A DNA stretch of 64,000 bases. It comes from Oscarella lobularis. Its lineage: Eukaryota; Porifera; Homoscleromorpha; Homosclerophorida; Oscarellidae. This document shows positions 31,154 to 40,938 of this stretch, in pieces. The DNA is taken from contig NC_089191.1 in NCBI RefSeq assembly GCF_947507565.1, positions 1,550,001 to 1,614,000 of the forward strand, read 5' to 3'. Every line of letters starts with the position of its first letter. Within the stretch, counting starts at the first letter, position 1. Position numbers and translations under genes: made by a program. The notes beneath the pieces were generated by a model. That model was given only the letters and a program-made list of their open reading frames with translations. It did no database searches and was not told where the DNA came from.

Positions 31154-33676
31154 ATGAAAAGACGCCTTGGGAAACGCGAAAAGAGACAGCATTTGCTCAA
31201 AAGCGCGAAACGTCTCGGGAGGGCCCGCGATGAGTGGAGAGCTCGACGTCAGCTTTTTGGCGCGCCCGATAGCGACTCCTTTTCAGCCGAGAGCGACGAA
31301 GACTACACGATGGAGGAGTCTGGCTCAGCGTTGGCACAGTCGCTCTCATCAGCTGGTCTAGACGACGAAATAGGTACTTTGCATTGCGATTATCCAATAT
31401 GTTATGCCTAGATAAACACTTTCTACAGCTAGTGAAGAAACAACACAATGTGAGAAGGGATTTCTTTCCCCAACCCCAGAAGGTTCACTAAATTATTGTC
31501 TATAATTAATTAATGACCGCTGAACACAGGCAACATTGACGACGCATCATCATCATCATCATCATCAGATGATGATGATGATGATGGCAATGATGATAAT
31601 GATGTTTTGCTGCCGGTGGCACTTCCCAAAGCCGTCACATTGCTAACTCTCGACCAGCTGGATGACTTTATTGATCAGATAAATCGACCCAGTTCTTGTA
31701 CTATCGTCAACGAATGCACAGGCTTGTAGACATAAATCATTATAGAGACAAGACTAAGTGGTATCCTTCAGGAAAGCTCATTCCAGTGACGGTCTCCCTA
31801 AAAAGCATGGGAGGAGGATGCGTGGTGAACTTCGTTTGTGACGGCTGCAAAAAAAGGAAGATCAATCTTCGATCATCAGCAGCTATAAGTGGAAGCAGAC
31901 AAACAGTTCTAGGGCAGGCACGTGCTTTGGCATTTATTGTGTCTGGTTTTGGCTACACTGGATTTGAAAGAACGATGAAGGAGCACTTAGGGATGCAGGT
32001 ACTTGGATCAAAGTCGTTCAGAAAATTGATAGAAAAGGTGTTACTCATTTCTCTTCATTTTTACCTGAGCACCTCTAGCAATTGCGAGCTGGAAGCGAGG
32101 AGTCGTGACAGCGGACGGCGTGTGGCTCAAACGGGGTTTTCATAGGTATATTGACGTGTCTTGAAAACGATTGCGCTTGACTTGGCATTTGTAGTCAAAA
32201 CGGCAGTTATATTGTCAAGAACTACCTGACTGGCGGCCTTTTGTGGTATGGCCACAAATGTCAGAGAGGAAAGGACAAGGTAGTTGCTGAGGACGTTTTC
32301 CTAGGAACATCAAAGTCAATGGAAGGGATTCTTGCAGAAGAAAGCTACCAGGCAGCACGCGATGAAGGGTAAGCTAAAAATGCTCTTTGCTCTTGATCTT
32401 GAACAATCACTTTTCAGCTGCGTTATTGAAGTTCTTTGGCAGGATGCCAATTCGTCATCAGAGAAAGCTTTTCGCAAGATCTTTTCTGAGGTGAGCGAAA
32501 AATTCAATTCTTATAGCATTGGACTATGTTTCAGGAATCAAGCAAAGTGTATATATATATATGTGCCGGCCATGTTGGTCGAGCCCATGGAAAGAGATTG
32601 CAAGAAATGATGCTGAAAAAGTCAGTCACGGAGACGTATAAAGCAAAACACAGGGTATGAACATTTACAAGAGTTTCGCGCGGGAAAAAGGAGATTTTTA
32701 GGGTGAATTTTCAGCTATTGATTACGTCACCTGTGTGTGCAAAGCAGGAAAACATAGCAGCAGCTGCGGCTGTATACGAGATGACTTCATTCGTGCAGCA
32801 AAGATTAACCATTTCACTGCAGTGAAAGAAGCAGGAAACGACCCCGCAACATACGCAAAACTAATGACAACGCTTGGAAAGTACCACGCGCGAAACATGT
32901 ACGTTGACAGGAAAGGAGAAATTTTGTTTGAATATCTACTATGTAGACACTCATGGGAGACCGGGAGGTGCGAGTTTCATCCACAAAGAGTTTGTTCCTG
33001 CAATTCATGCAGAGAAGGAGAATTGCAATGCAAGGGAAAGGAATACAACAGCAAGTCTACTCTCACCTGCCCACTAGATGCTCTTCTCTACGAGATAGAA
33101 TGCAAGAAAAGAGCCACTAACGCACACCGAGTTATTCATCCGGAGCTTGGAAAAGGACACACAAATCTTTGCGAGTCAACCTTCTCAATTCGTCCGCAGT
33201 TCAGGTCTAGCAAATGCAGGAAAAACCGCAAATATGTTATGTGTTTTATACATAGAAACAAGTCGAGCAATTATCAGCGTCTCCACTACATGACTTCAAC
33301 CAATCTAGGGCTTTTGCAAGCAAACATGACGTGGGCGACAAAGACATTCCGAGACGATTACTCATGGGTGATTGATTTATTCCAAAGGCTAGAGCTTCCA
33401 GTATTTCATGGAATGAATGAAGCCCTGAAAAAAGCTCGCGAAAAGCAATGGACATCAAAGATGCGGAAAAAGACAACCCCTGTGAAAGCAGCTAGAGTTC
33501 GCCGAAAAAGAGACAGATCGAAAGAGACGGAGAAAAGGAAAACGTGGGTTAAAAAAAGAGGAATTTTTCATGATTATGGAGAGGAGGCAGAAGAAGAGGA
33601 TGGTGAAGGCCAAGGTAAAAAGAAGAGACAGAACAAGTCAAAGGAGGTGAACGCGAAGAAAAGGAAGGCACCGTAA
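31154..33676 (+). CDS. Transposase-like gene of the TTAA element, about 10 exons, one frameshift
   Basis: Exons: 31154-31373, about 31435-31486, about 31530-32037, about 32084-32145, 32195-32368, about 32426-32490, about 32535-32655, then about 32715-32898, 32947-33204 and 33256-33676. Landmarks: KLIPVTVSLKSMGGGCVVNF, CDGCKKRKINLRSSAAISG, LAFIVSGFGYTGFERTMKEH, VVTADGVWLKRGF, SYIVKNYLTGGLLWYGHKCQ, VCKAGKHSSSCGCIRDDFI, HSWETGRCEFHP, TLTCPLDALLYEIECKKR, HPELGKGHTNLCESTF, RLHYMTSTNLGLLQANMTW and a lysine-rich tail. This order matches a repetitive family of cnidarian/fish genomes carrying a Mutator-like transposase domain. A one-base frameshift sits near 31725. The 48- and 51-nt introns at 32899 and 33205 read through in frame. 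Confidence 0.75.
31547..31587. repeat. Palindromic trinucleotide microsatellite inside the transposase ORF
   Basis: (ATC)n is followed immediately by (GAT)n, forming a near-perfect inverted repeat. In frame it encodes poly-serine followed by poly-aspartate. Confidence 0.9.
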
Positions 33677-33761
33677 CCGCACTCTACGTCATCAATTTTC
33701 TTTCTAACACAGGAAACTGATACTGCATGCAGGCAACTTAGCTATATGGTTAGTAAGCAAC

Positions 33762-34431
33762 TCAGCTCTTTCTTCCGTACTCCACCGATGTTGATGACGA
33801 CGAAGACGAGCTGGTAGGCTGAACTTGAGACAGAGTATCCTCTTCATCTGAATCGTCTTCTAAGCGGTGACGTTGGAGGAGCCGCCTTTCGCCGAACTCA
33901 ACGCAGAAATCCGCAAGTGTCACAACGCACAGAGGACGCTACAAGCAGAAGTAAGGTAATAATAGTGGCACACATTCTTTATCTTACGTCCTGTCTTGAA
34001 GGATCCCTCCTGCCCGGATTGGATGCCCCTTGAACATCTCGTGGAAACATTAAGCGGAGGCAGTCTTTCACTTCATCTGGTCAGATATAGGTTGGTCCTG
34101 TTTAGTGGTACCTCGTTTGTTCCACTAATTCACCCCCAAATCTCCTTTCGTACTAAACACCCATTAAAACCAATTTGGATCAGTTACTGGCCCATTACTT
34201 ACCCAGAAGTAGTTCTTAAGCTTCAAATACACCCTTGCTCGCCTTTCGCGGTCCGTTTCTGCGCGCCCAAGGCGCCTTCGCGCCGCGGCAGGTTGGGATT
34301 CTTTGAAAATACTCTCAGCTTGCGCCGGCGGAGAGTATCTTCGAGAAAACCCATAAAAATGATCTCGCTAATCGGAATGCTTACCCTTCTTTTCTACAGG
34401 CTTCTCGAAAGGCAGAAGTCGCTCGGTTCAT
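33762..34431 (-). CDS. Four-exon accessory gene of the TTAA element
   Basis: Minus-strand exons 34385-34431, 34199-34338, 33988-34076 and 33762-33938 join in phase with GT-AG introns. The protein starts MNRATSAFREACRKEG, continues YSPPAQAESIFKESQPAAAR, VYLKLKNYFWVNEVKDCLRL, MFPRDVQGASNPGRRD, LCVVTLADFCVEFGERRLLQ and ends in an acidic/serine tail (LEDDSDEEDTLSQ). It has about 150 residues. I do not recognise a named domain. Its position, convergent with the transposase inside the same inverted ends, implies an accessory role in the element. The donor of exon 2 (GTAATG) is the weakest junction. Confidence 0.5.
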
Positions 34432-34683
34432 CTTCCCAACAAAATGCCAGAAATACCAGATGTTCCCTCTCTGACGGGACAACTCAATAAGTAAGTCCGC
34501 CCTACTAATTAGAACCGCCTCCTCTTCCGGGAACCGTAACCGCGCGAAGTTTGAACAAGGCGAATGTGTTACGGGCTACCGAGAAGATTAGAATGCATGT
34601 AGAAACGAAGAGTATCGAGAACAACTGTCATAAACGAAGACAAGGAATGAGGTAGGCGGGGCCTCAAGTAGGGAGCAACCACC

Positions 34684-35861
34684 TTAATTAAGCTAGAAAG
34701 AGTCTGGGCTGGTACTGTACCCTAGCGACAGGAACTACTATAAATAGCCTTGTGACGCACAGGAAATTAGGGCGGTACAATTCCAGACCTTTTCTCGCGA
34801 GAAAGGGTCTGAGACGAGGCTATGATTGCCAGGGCAAATCAAGTAGCGCGTCGTCTCATTTGGGACACCTTCTAGCCCGGCGAAAGGAAGCATCCAGTAC
34901 GAGCGAGAGAGGGTCAGGGAACGAGGCTAGACACCTTCAGGGACGGCCGCACGGCGAAGGAAGTCTAGACGAGTCGAGACGACGTTTACAAAGCAACGAC
35001 GCGCGGAATTGTCGATCGAGAGCACTGGTGGCTCATGCAGGCTGCCACCTCTGATTGCCTTAGGCTAATGAAATGGGGAATTCCCTCCCTATTAATTAAA
35101 TAATACAATCACGCGTTCTGGTAGTCACTCGCTCCCCATTCCGCCCCGAGAATGATATCGCGCACCCTTGAAAAAGGAAAGAAACCGTCCTCGCGACCGA
35201 TTCAGGCCTCTGCCGCCAGAGTTTACGACCGTCTCTGCTATTTTACTCGATCAGCAACGCGTACAAGAAAAAAATTTAACAAGACAACGAAGAGGAAGTG
35301 CTGGAAGTCGCATCTACGGACTCAATGCAAGTCGCGCCGAAATAGCAGTGAACACAACCTATCATTGGTCCGTTGCTGGGGGCAGCACCAGCAGCAGCGG
35401 TGGTGGCAGCGGTGGCGGCGGTGGCGGCAGTGGCGGCGGGAGCGCGGCTGCTGCGCCGTCGCGTCTCCGACCGCTACGTCAAACGACAAGCTAGGGAAAT
35501 AGTCCCGCCTTTGGCACGTTTAGATCGTCCGCCGTTGCCACCGCGTCCATGTCGCGCATGTATTCATTGCAGGCGTCCATGGACGTCACGCGTGAAACGC
35601 TCGCCGTCTCCCGTGGTCTCGTCGAGTTGATACAGTCAAACGAAAGTCTTGATCGCAACGGCGATCCCTAGGAGGGAAGCGGCGGAAACAGCGGGTGTCG
35701 TCGCAGTGCCGACGGGGCCGCAGCGCATCTCCAACGCAGCGTCAGCGCTTTGCCGATCAGTTTTGCCCTGCTGCCTTTGTTAAAGCTAATTGATTTTTAA
35801 GCCCGGGTTTAGGATTCTGAAAATGTTATTAAAATGGCAATAAATCAGTTCAATAATTTAC
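34684..35861. other. Unassigned GC-rich region with a GGN (Gly/Ser) repeat
   Basis: Positions 35385-35455 are an AGCGGTGGCGGC-type repeat. In one plus frame it gives Gly/Ser/Ala-rich sequence within an ORF at 35168-35494 that lacks an ATG. The same frame continues past its TAG as VTRETLAVSRGLVELIQSNE up to 35670, which looks protein-like. An exon pair is possible but unproven. The rest is featureless. Confidence 0.25.
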
Positions 35862-36440
35862 TTCGTTCTCAGAAATAAAAAGACTTTCCATAATTGATAA
35901 GGCTTCCTTCACTTCTATTTCCTCCCACAGGTTTAAAGTACAGCATAAAATTACTAGTTAATAAAAGAAACATCTTTCTAACATACCCATAAGTTCTTAC
36001 TAGGAATTGAAACTAAACAGAAACGTTAGACATTCAAACAAAGCTTGAATCAACTGTTTCTATCTTCCCTTGCGGCGTTTTTGATCGCTTCTTTAGAGTA
36101 GAAGGAATAGCGATGTAATCATTCAAAGCAGACTTTATTGACTTACGTTTCAGTTCCAGAAATTGTTAGTTAATTAATGAATTGAAGTACCTGTTTGGTC
36201 AAGTACCCGTTGTAGATCGTCTAAAGTTGCGATTACTTTCAATACGGTGGCTATTTAATTCGTATTCCTTTTAGTAAATTTATTTGAAACAACACACTTT
36301 AAAGATTGACAGCGTTGAGCTTATGAAGAGCCGTGGTAAAGCCTTCGATGTATTTCGGGGCTTTAAATTCTTCTTCGCCTCTTGCGCTGGCTAGTGACGC
36401 TTCTAATTGTATTTCTTTTGACGCTTCTGATTGCATAGCT
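35862..36440 (-). CDS. Unidentified group of short minus-strand exons
   Basis: Several short minus-strand segments look coding. At 36316-36436, after TTTTGTTTTGGCAG, is MQSEASKEIQLEASLASARG then APKYIEGFTTALHKL. At about 36175-36235 is VLKVIATLDDLQRVLDQT with a GGTACT donor. At about 36050-36100, after CTACTCTAAAG, is KRSKTPQGKIETVDSSFV. At 35862-35955 is LWEEIEVKEALSIMESLFIS. Three of the four run to a stop. They may be alternative 3' ends or exons of one small host gene. I do not recognise a family. Confidence 0.35.
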
Positions 36441-36579
36441 GCCAAAACAAAATTTATAACTTGTTATGAAAGAGACTTATTCACTCGTTTGTTACTGTAG
36501 GCAAACCCTATCTCGCGGAGCCTTTCTCCAAAATTCGTCGTCTACAAAAGTAACATCGTACACCTCGGTCAGAGTCGGC

Positions 36580-37345
36580 TAAATCTCGAGAACGGCAAGA
36601 AGAAATCGATGTCGCTCGCGTTCGCGTTGATGAGTGGATAAGTACGATTCATCGGTGGATGACTTGTCTAGGCTTCTCGGTCACCAAATACAAGAAGGGG
36701 TCTATATCGATGGACATGAAAGAGCTGACGTCGTGCAGCGACGTGGAGAATACTTGGATGAAATGGAGAACTAACAACGACCAAACCTCCTTTTGGTGCG
36801 ACGGCTTCTTTAATTAATCAGTGAAATCCAAATCGAAGGGCTGAGCTCTAATGGTTTTCGATTTTATTGTAGAAGTCGACACAAGCTTCTTACAGGACGA
36901 GGCGCGTCAACTTGTGGCAAGGGAGTCGGTGGAACCAGAGAGAGGTACTGGAATGCTGATCGATTCAAAGATCAAATTTTGAAGGCAATCAGCATTTTTA
37001 ATTCTAAGTACCAGGGACGGAAGGCTCTCTTTGTCGTCAACAACAGCCCTTGCCATCGCCGCATTCTAAGTGACGCTCTCAATGCAAAAGCAATGAACAA
37101 AGGGCCGGTAGGACGTCAGCCATTAAGCATGACACTGAGTGGAACAGAAGGCCTCAGTCGCTCGTAGACGAGAGCGGCGTACCAAAAGGGCTAGATTGTG
37201 TGCTGACCGAAAGAGGAGTGGATGTGCGCGGAAAATCCAGGGATCAGCTCCGCGCTATCCTGTCGTCGCACGAAGATCGGAACCAAACGAAATCGAAAAA
37301 TGGTTCGCCACTCAGGACACGCGGTAATTTACCTCCCAAAGTTCC
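36580..37345 (+). pseudogene. DDE transposase relic (GVYxDGHERxDVV family)
   Basis: Fragments in order: EEIDVARVRVDEWISTIHRW, then after a frameshift GVYIDGHERADVVQRRGEYL, LMVFDFIVEVDTSFLQDEAR, YWNADRFKDQILKAISIFNS, KALFVVNNSPCHRRILSDAL, NKGPVGRQPLS, and in another frame GLDCVLTERGVDVRGKSRDQ and LPKFHC. This matches a transposase-like family common in fungi and invertebrates, with D-G-H-E-R and F-x-x-x-N/D-x-S-x-x-H motifs. It has multiple frameshifts and stops, and no ends were identified. It lies downstream of the partial CSL gene and may have contributed to its truncation. Confidence 0.75.
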
Positions 37346-37831
37346 ATTGCTAGCTCTTTTCTGTTTTTGTTTGTGAGTTATCGCTCCCTGAGTCGTCGCT
37401 ATAAAGGCCTTCTTCGGCGTCTTAGCGCGCTATAAGGCTCGATGGAATGTATTGAAAAATTCACGTTTTCGTCTGTCGTGTAAGCTTTACTGTGGTGTGC
37501 CGACGACGTCGCTCTCTCGGTCACAGTCGTCCTCGAATGAGAACAATTCAACCGGCACGACGGATACGCTGTATCGGTGTTTGCGAGGTGCTGCGGACGC
37601 CGGAACACGTAAACCTCACCTCATATTCTCCAATGAAAGTAGATTTAGCTGCACAAGTTAGTACTGCACGGCGTAAGTACCTTTCGTGCAGTCTTACTTT
37701 TTTATATAGGTCCTAAGCAATTCGGTTGCCAACGCCTTTGGAGCACTACAAAATTTCTGGGAGCTCCGAAACAGCTTGCTTCTGCAGAATATTTAATGGA
37801 GGGGGGAAAAGGAAAACAGAGCGAATTATAC
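37346..37831. other. No confident gene
   Basis: This is where further CSL exons would be expected on the minus strand. None can be recognised, apart from a possible acceptor CTGCAG at about 37782 followed by KQAVSEL, which ends at a stop after 11 codons. Confidence 0.4.
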
Positions 37832-37945
37832 CAATAGCGGCAGATCCCATCCAGTCTTCGTGCAGACGATCTTCACCGTTTGACCGTAGTGAACGACTCC
37901 ATCGATAAAGGAGAACTTTTCACTTTCAATTTCATTGACTTCAGG

Positions 37946-37981
<36 letters not shown>

Positions 37982-39875
37982 AAAAAGGAGTCAGGTCTTC
38001 GCGCTTCCCCAATTCTAGCCTATCAATTATACCGAGGTGAATAGTAAAGGTTCCCCATTGATGACTCCTAGTTCCGTCGACGTGAAGATATTGAGTGCTG
38101 ACGGTCGGCGACGGCAGTCTACCAAACATCGCCAGTTGGGAGCCAAACGAGAAGCAAACTGAAAAAATGTAATTAATTCAAAAAATCATTAAAAACCGTA
38201 TTCCCACTATCTGGATTCGTCTTCTCGAAGTGCTTTTTTCTCGAAGGCCTAGACAAGACCTTCGTCAGCTTGACGGGAAAGACGCCAATTTCCTCCCCGT
38301 CGATATCGCTAATTTTGACCGGCAAATTCGTTTTCGGTATATCCCATAGGAGGATTTTTTCGCAGATCTTCGAAAAAAAGAAGAGATCGAGTCAGCGAAA
38401 ATTACACAAAGCGGGAGACCGCGCCCACGCAATCTATAGTAAAGTACGTTGAGTCATAATGTGTACACTAGCTAGTCGATATCCGAGTCCATCGAATTAA
38501 TGGAGTCGATATCTAATCGATTGAGTCGATATCGAGTCGATATCGAGTCCATAGAGTCCATTGAGTCGATATCGAGTAGGTATCGAGTTGATATCGAGTT
38601 CATCGAATTGATTGAGTCGATATCGAATCGATTGAGTCCATATCGCCTCGATGTTAGTGCAGTAAGCTGTATTTAAAATTAAGATTGAAAAAATCACAAT
38701 TTGAGTTTTTTGCAAATACGTGTGTTAAATGTGTGGTAAAGTAGTCAAATATAACATTAAAAGCCATATTTTTAATTGTTTGTTTACGCCTTGTTTAGGC
38801 CACGCCTAAAAATCACGCCCACCTCTCAAAAACGCGTTCAAATAGGTTTTTACGAATGTCGCGGTACTAAGCAGCAAACGATGCCGGAATACCCGCCGAC
38901 TGTTCAGCGAAGGAATAGCGGGTTCATTTAATTAAGCAGCCTCAAAAACAGCCAGAGGTGGCCTACCTGAGTTGTCTAAAGCCTCATTCCTTCTATCGAC
39001 TCTCTCGCCGTCGGTGTCAGACCACCGAAGAAAGCGTTCGAGAGCGTATCTTGCAGTGGTGACGTCATTCATCAGAGCGATATATATATAGACCCTTTGC
39101 AGGCACGCACGAATTAGACGGTGACACGCCTACTGGAGTACAACCGGGACTTGCCAAACGCATAAACGGCCCGAAACTCTACTTTCCTTCCCAATTACAG
39201 AGCTGCCCTGACAAGATCAGGGATTACTCGTCTACACGAAGAAAAAGGGCAACTACCGAAAGGCGTCGATCCTTCGCAAAAGCCATTACGCGTGTGGCTG
39301 TAGGGCCTGGCACCGCGAGGCTAATCGAATACGTCCCTGTGATCGCAGGCCACTTGTCGATGTTATCCGCCCACTCGCGTAATGGCTTTTGCGAAGGATC
39401 GACGCCTTTCGCGAGTTGCGCTTTTTCTTCGTATAGACGAGTACTCTCTGATCTTGTCAGGGCAGCTCTGTAATTGGGAAGGAAAGTAGTGTTCGGTTGT
39501 GCTCCAGCACGTGAGCTATCGCACACTCCCACGCTAAGGGGTCTATATATAACGTCGTGCAAGCTGCCCCTTTGTCCCACTTGGAACCGTTTCGGCCTCG
39601 AAACAGTTCTAAGAGTCGATAACATGGGACCACAACAGTGCGGTACTATTTCCCCGTGCGAATCACGGGCACCTGAACTAGTTTCAAAGTTCTTACCAAA
39701 TTGGGAGAGCGCTCCCATTCGCTCCCGACGAGAGACGCACAGCGGCGGGGAAAGAAATTTCTTATCGTCGGTGTACGATTTGCGCCCGAATTTTGGGTAA
39801 AAAATAACAATCGTCTTGTCCGAGTCGCCCTTCTCTAAGTAGCGACGCATCGCTTCGGGCGTCAACTTCAAATCC
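37832..39875 (-). CDS. RBPJ: CSL/RBPJ-like transcription factor, partial gene
   Basis: Minus-strand exons 39554-39875, 38208-38367, 38033-38158 and 37832-37938. Exon 1 reads LKLTPEAMRRYLEKGDSDKT, IVIFYPKFGRKSYTDDKKF and SPPLCV, matching the start of the CSL Rel-homology N domain. Exon 2 ends EEIGVFPVKLTKVLSRPSRK. Exon 3 reads ICFSFGSQLAMFGRLPSPTV and STQYLHVDG. Exon 4 reads FSFIDGVVHYGQTVKIVCTK. The last three junctions keep frame and match conserved CSL order; the exon 1-exon 2 junction is less certain. CSL proteins bind DNA and mediate Notch-dependent transcription. The sequence is strongly diverged, and the rest of the beta-trefoil and the C-terminal Rel domain are not found in the window. 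It may be a truncated paralogue. The first coding exon is also not identified. Confidence 0.72.
37944..37987. repeat. GA microsatellite in a CSL intron
   Basis: A (GA)n run lies directly next to the acceptor of the CSL exon at 37938. On the gene strand it forms a CT-rich pyrimidine tract. Confidence 0.9.
38476..38655. repeat. Minisatellite of GAGTCGATATC units
   Basis: Degenerate 11-12 bp repeats (GAGTCGATATC, GAGTCCAT) inside the large CSL intron. The overlapping open frame is an artefact. Confidence 0.9.
39178..39488. repeat. Foldback: ~112-bp inverted arms around an ~85-bp spacer
   Basis: 39178-39290 and 39377-39488 are inverted copies sharing GGCGTCGATCCTTCGCAAAAG and TTCCTTCCCAATTACAGAG. 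In one frame the right arm plus spacer reads LYEEKAQLAKGVDPSQKPLR and EWADNIDKWPAITG. That resembles the region upstream of SWIM domains in YqaJ-type transposon proteins, so the foldback probably derives from such an element. Confidence 0.75.
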
Positions 39876-40807
39876 CTAAAGAGGAGAGAATCGGTGTCAA
39901 TTGGGGAGTGACGAAAGGGTATTTCTCACTGAGAAATCGCGGCGTGCGCGGAAGCAGTGCTCATCGTCGTTGTGGATCTCACGAAGGCTCTCTTAATTAC
40001 GTTAGAAGCACAGGCATCTTATTGAGCCAATCACCATCGAGCTAGTCTGGAGGCCACACCCTTCGCTCGGGAGTGTTGCATGCGGTACGCACTAAACGAA
40101 TTAAGTTATTAGAGACGCCCTACGTCATAGCTTCGAGATCCCAAAAGCGAGACAACGTCGCAGAAATTATGTACAATATTTGATAGAGATTGGTTGAAAA
40201 TAGGACCAAGGGCGCGTCCCTACAATTCATTTTGAAATCCGGGCACTGCAAAAAAGAAGGGGCGTTCCCAGGCTAGCAGTCCCTCCGCGCAGCGATTCTG
40301 CCCTACGTTCGAACTGAGCGCGAGTGCCTCGTCGACGTCGGATCACGAACGACGCCAAACCGATCGGCGTTCTAGCGGGAACGAGGTGAGCTCGAACGAG
40401 CGCCGAAAACTCGACGGAGCCCCTTTTTACTTTTTGTTGCGGTTCTAACAACGCGATACGCACCGCCAAAAATACACGGCACAGTGATGCGGCCGGTCAC
40501 GTGATCAACCAATTTTTGCTACTCGCCTTTCCTTTTCCGCTTATTTCCGTGCGTTTTCGAACTTCAACAGTTTCATGGAATGCGACGTTTGTTACTTCAA
40601 CCCCTTTCCGAACGTTGCGACTTCGTTTTGTTCAGTTTTTTCTTTCGATCGACGTTAGTACGCAGTTTTGGGCGACTTTTCATGAAGATCGTAGTTCTTT
40701 CGCCACCGATCGTCGCATTCTTTACGTAATCTAATGGTTTTGAAGCCCTTTTCGCGGAATCATAATCGATTCGCCCTTGTCGATTCACCACGCCACCCAA
40801 GTATTCC
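39876..40807. other. No confident gene; upstream of the CSL exon, pre-insertion site of the gypsy element
   Basis: A minus-strand ORF (40227-40469) is arginine-rich and CpG-rich. It could lie in the 5' region of the CSL gene but has no recognisable match. The target duplication ATTCC is at 40803-40807. Confidence 0.35.
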
Positions 40808-40909
40808 TGTTAGGTACTAGGTAGGTTAGGTAGGCGCATGCTCGATGATTGTTGGTCCCCGTATACACACACTCTCTAAAGAATAGATCTCCTTAGTAAG
40901 GACACAACA
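40808..40909 (+). repeat. 5' LTR
   Basis: TG...CA boundaries, identical to 45265-45366. It contains TAGGTTAGGTAGG near its start. Confidence 0.95.
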
Positions 40910-40938
40910 GTGGCGTAGTCGACAAGATTCTGATCACA

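Larger units (their letters stand above)
30507..34683. mobile_element. TTAA-flanked DNA transposon with two convergent multi-exon genes
   Basis: TTAA at 30503-30506 and 34684-34687 flanks inverted ends GGTGGTTGCTC(T/C)CT (13 of 14 bases). Inside are a plus-strand multi-exon transposase-like gene (31154-33676) and a minus-strand four-exon gene (33762-34431), tail to tail with 85 bp between stops. The TTAA duplication fits Kolobok or piggyBac. The transposase resembles the 'Mutator-like transposase domain' family, so a Kolobok-type element is my best guess. The length is 4177 bp. Confidence 0.75.

Noticed and set aside
39224-39550. Distal part of the 215-codon ORF as a continuation of the CSL protein
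   Set aside because: It resembles a transposon protein and lies in the foldback; CSL similarity ends before it, at a GT donor near 39553.
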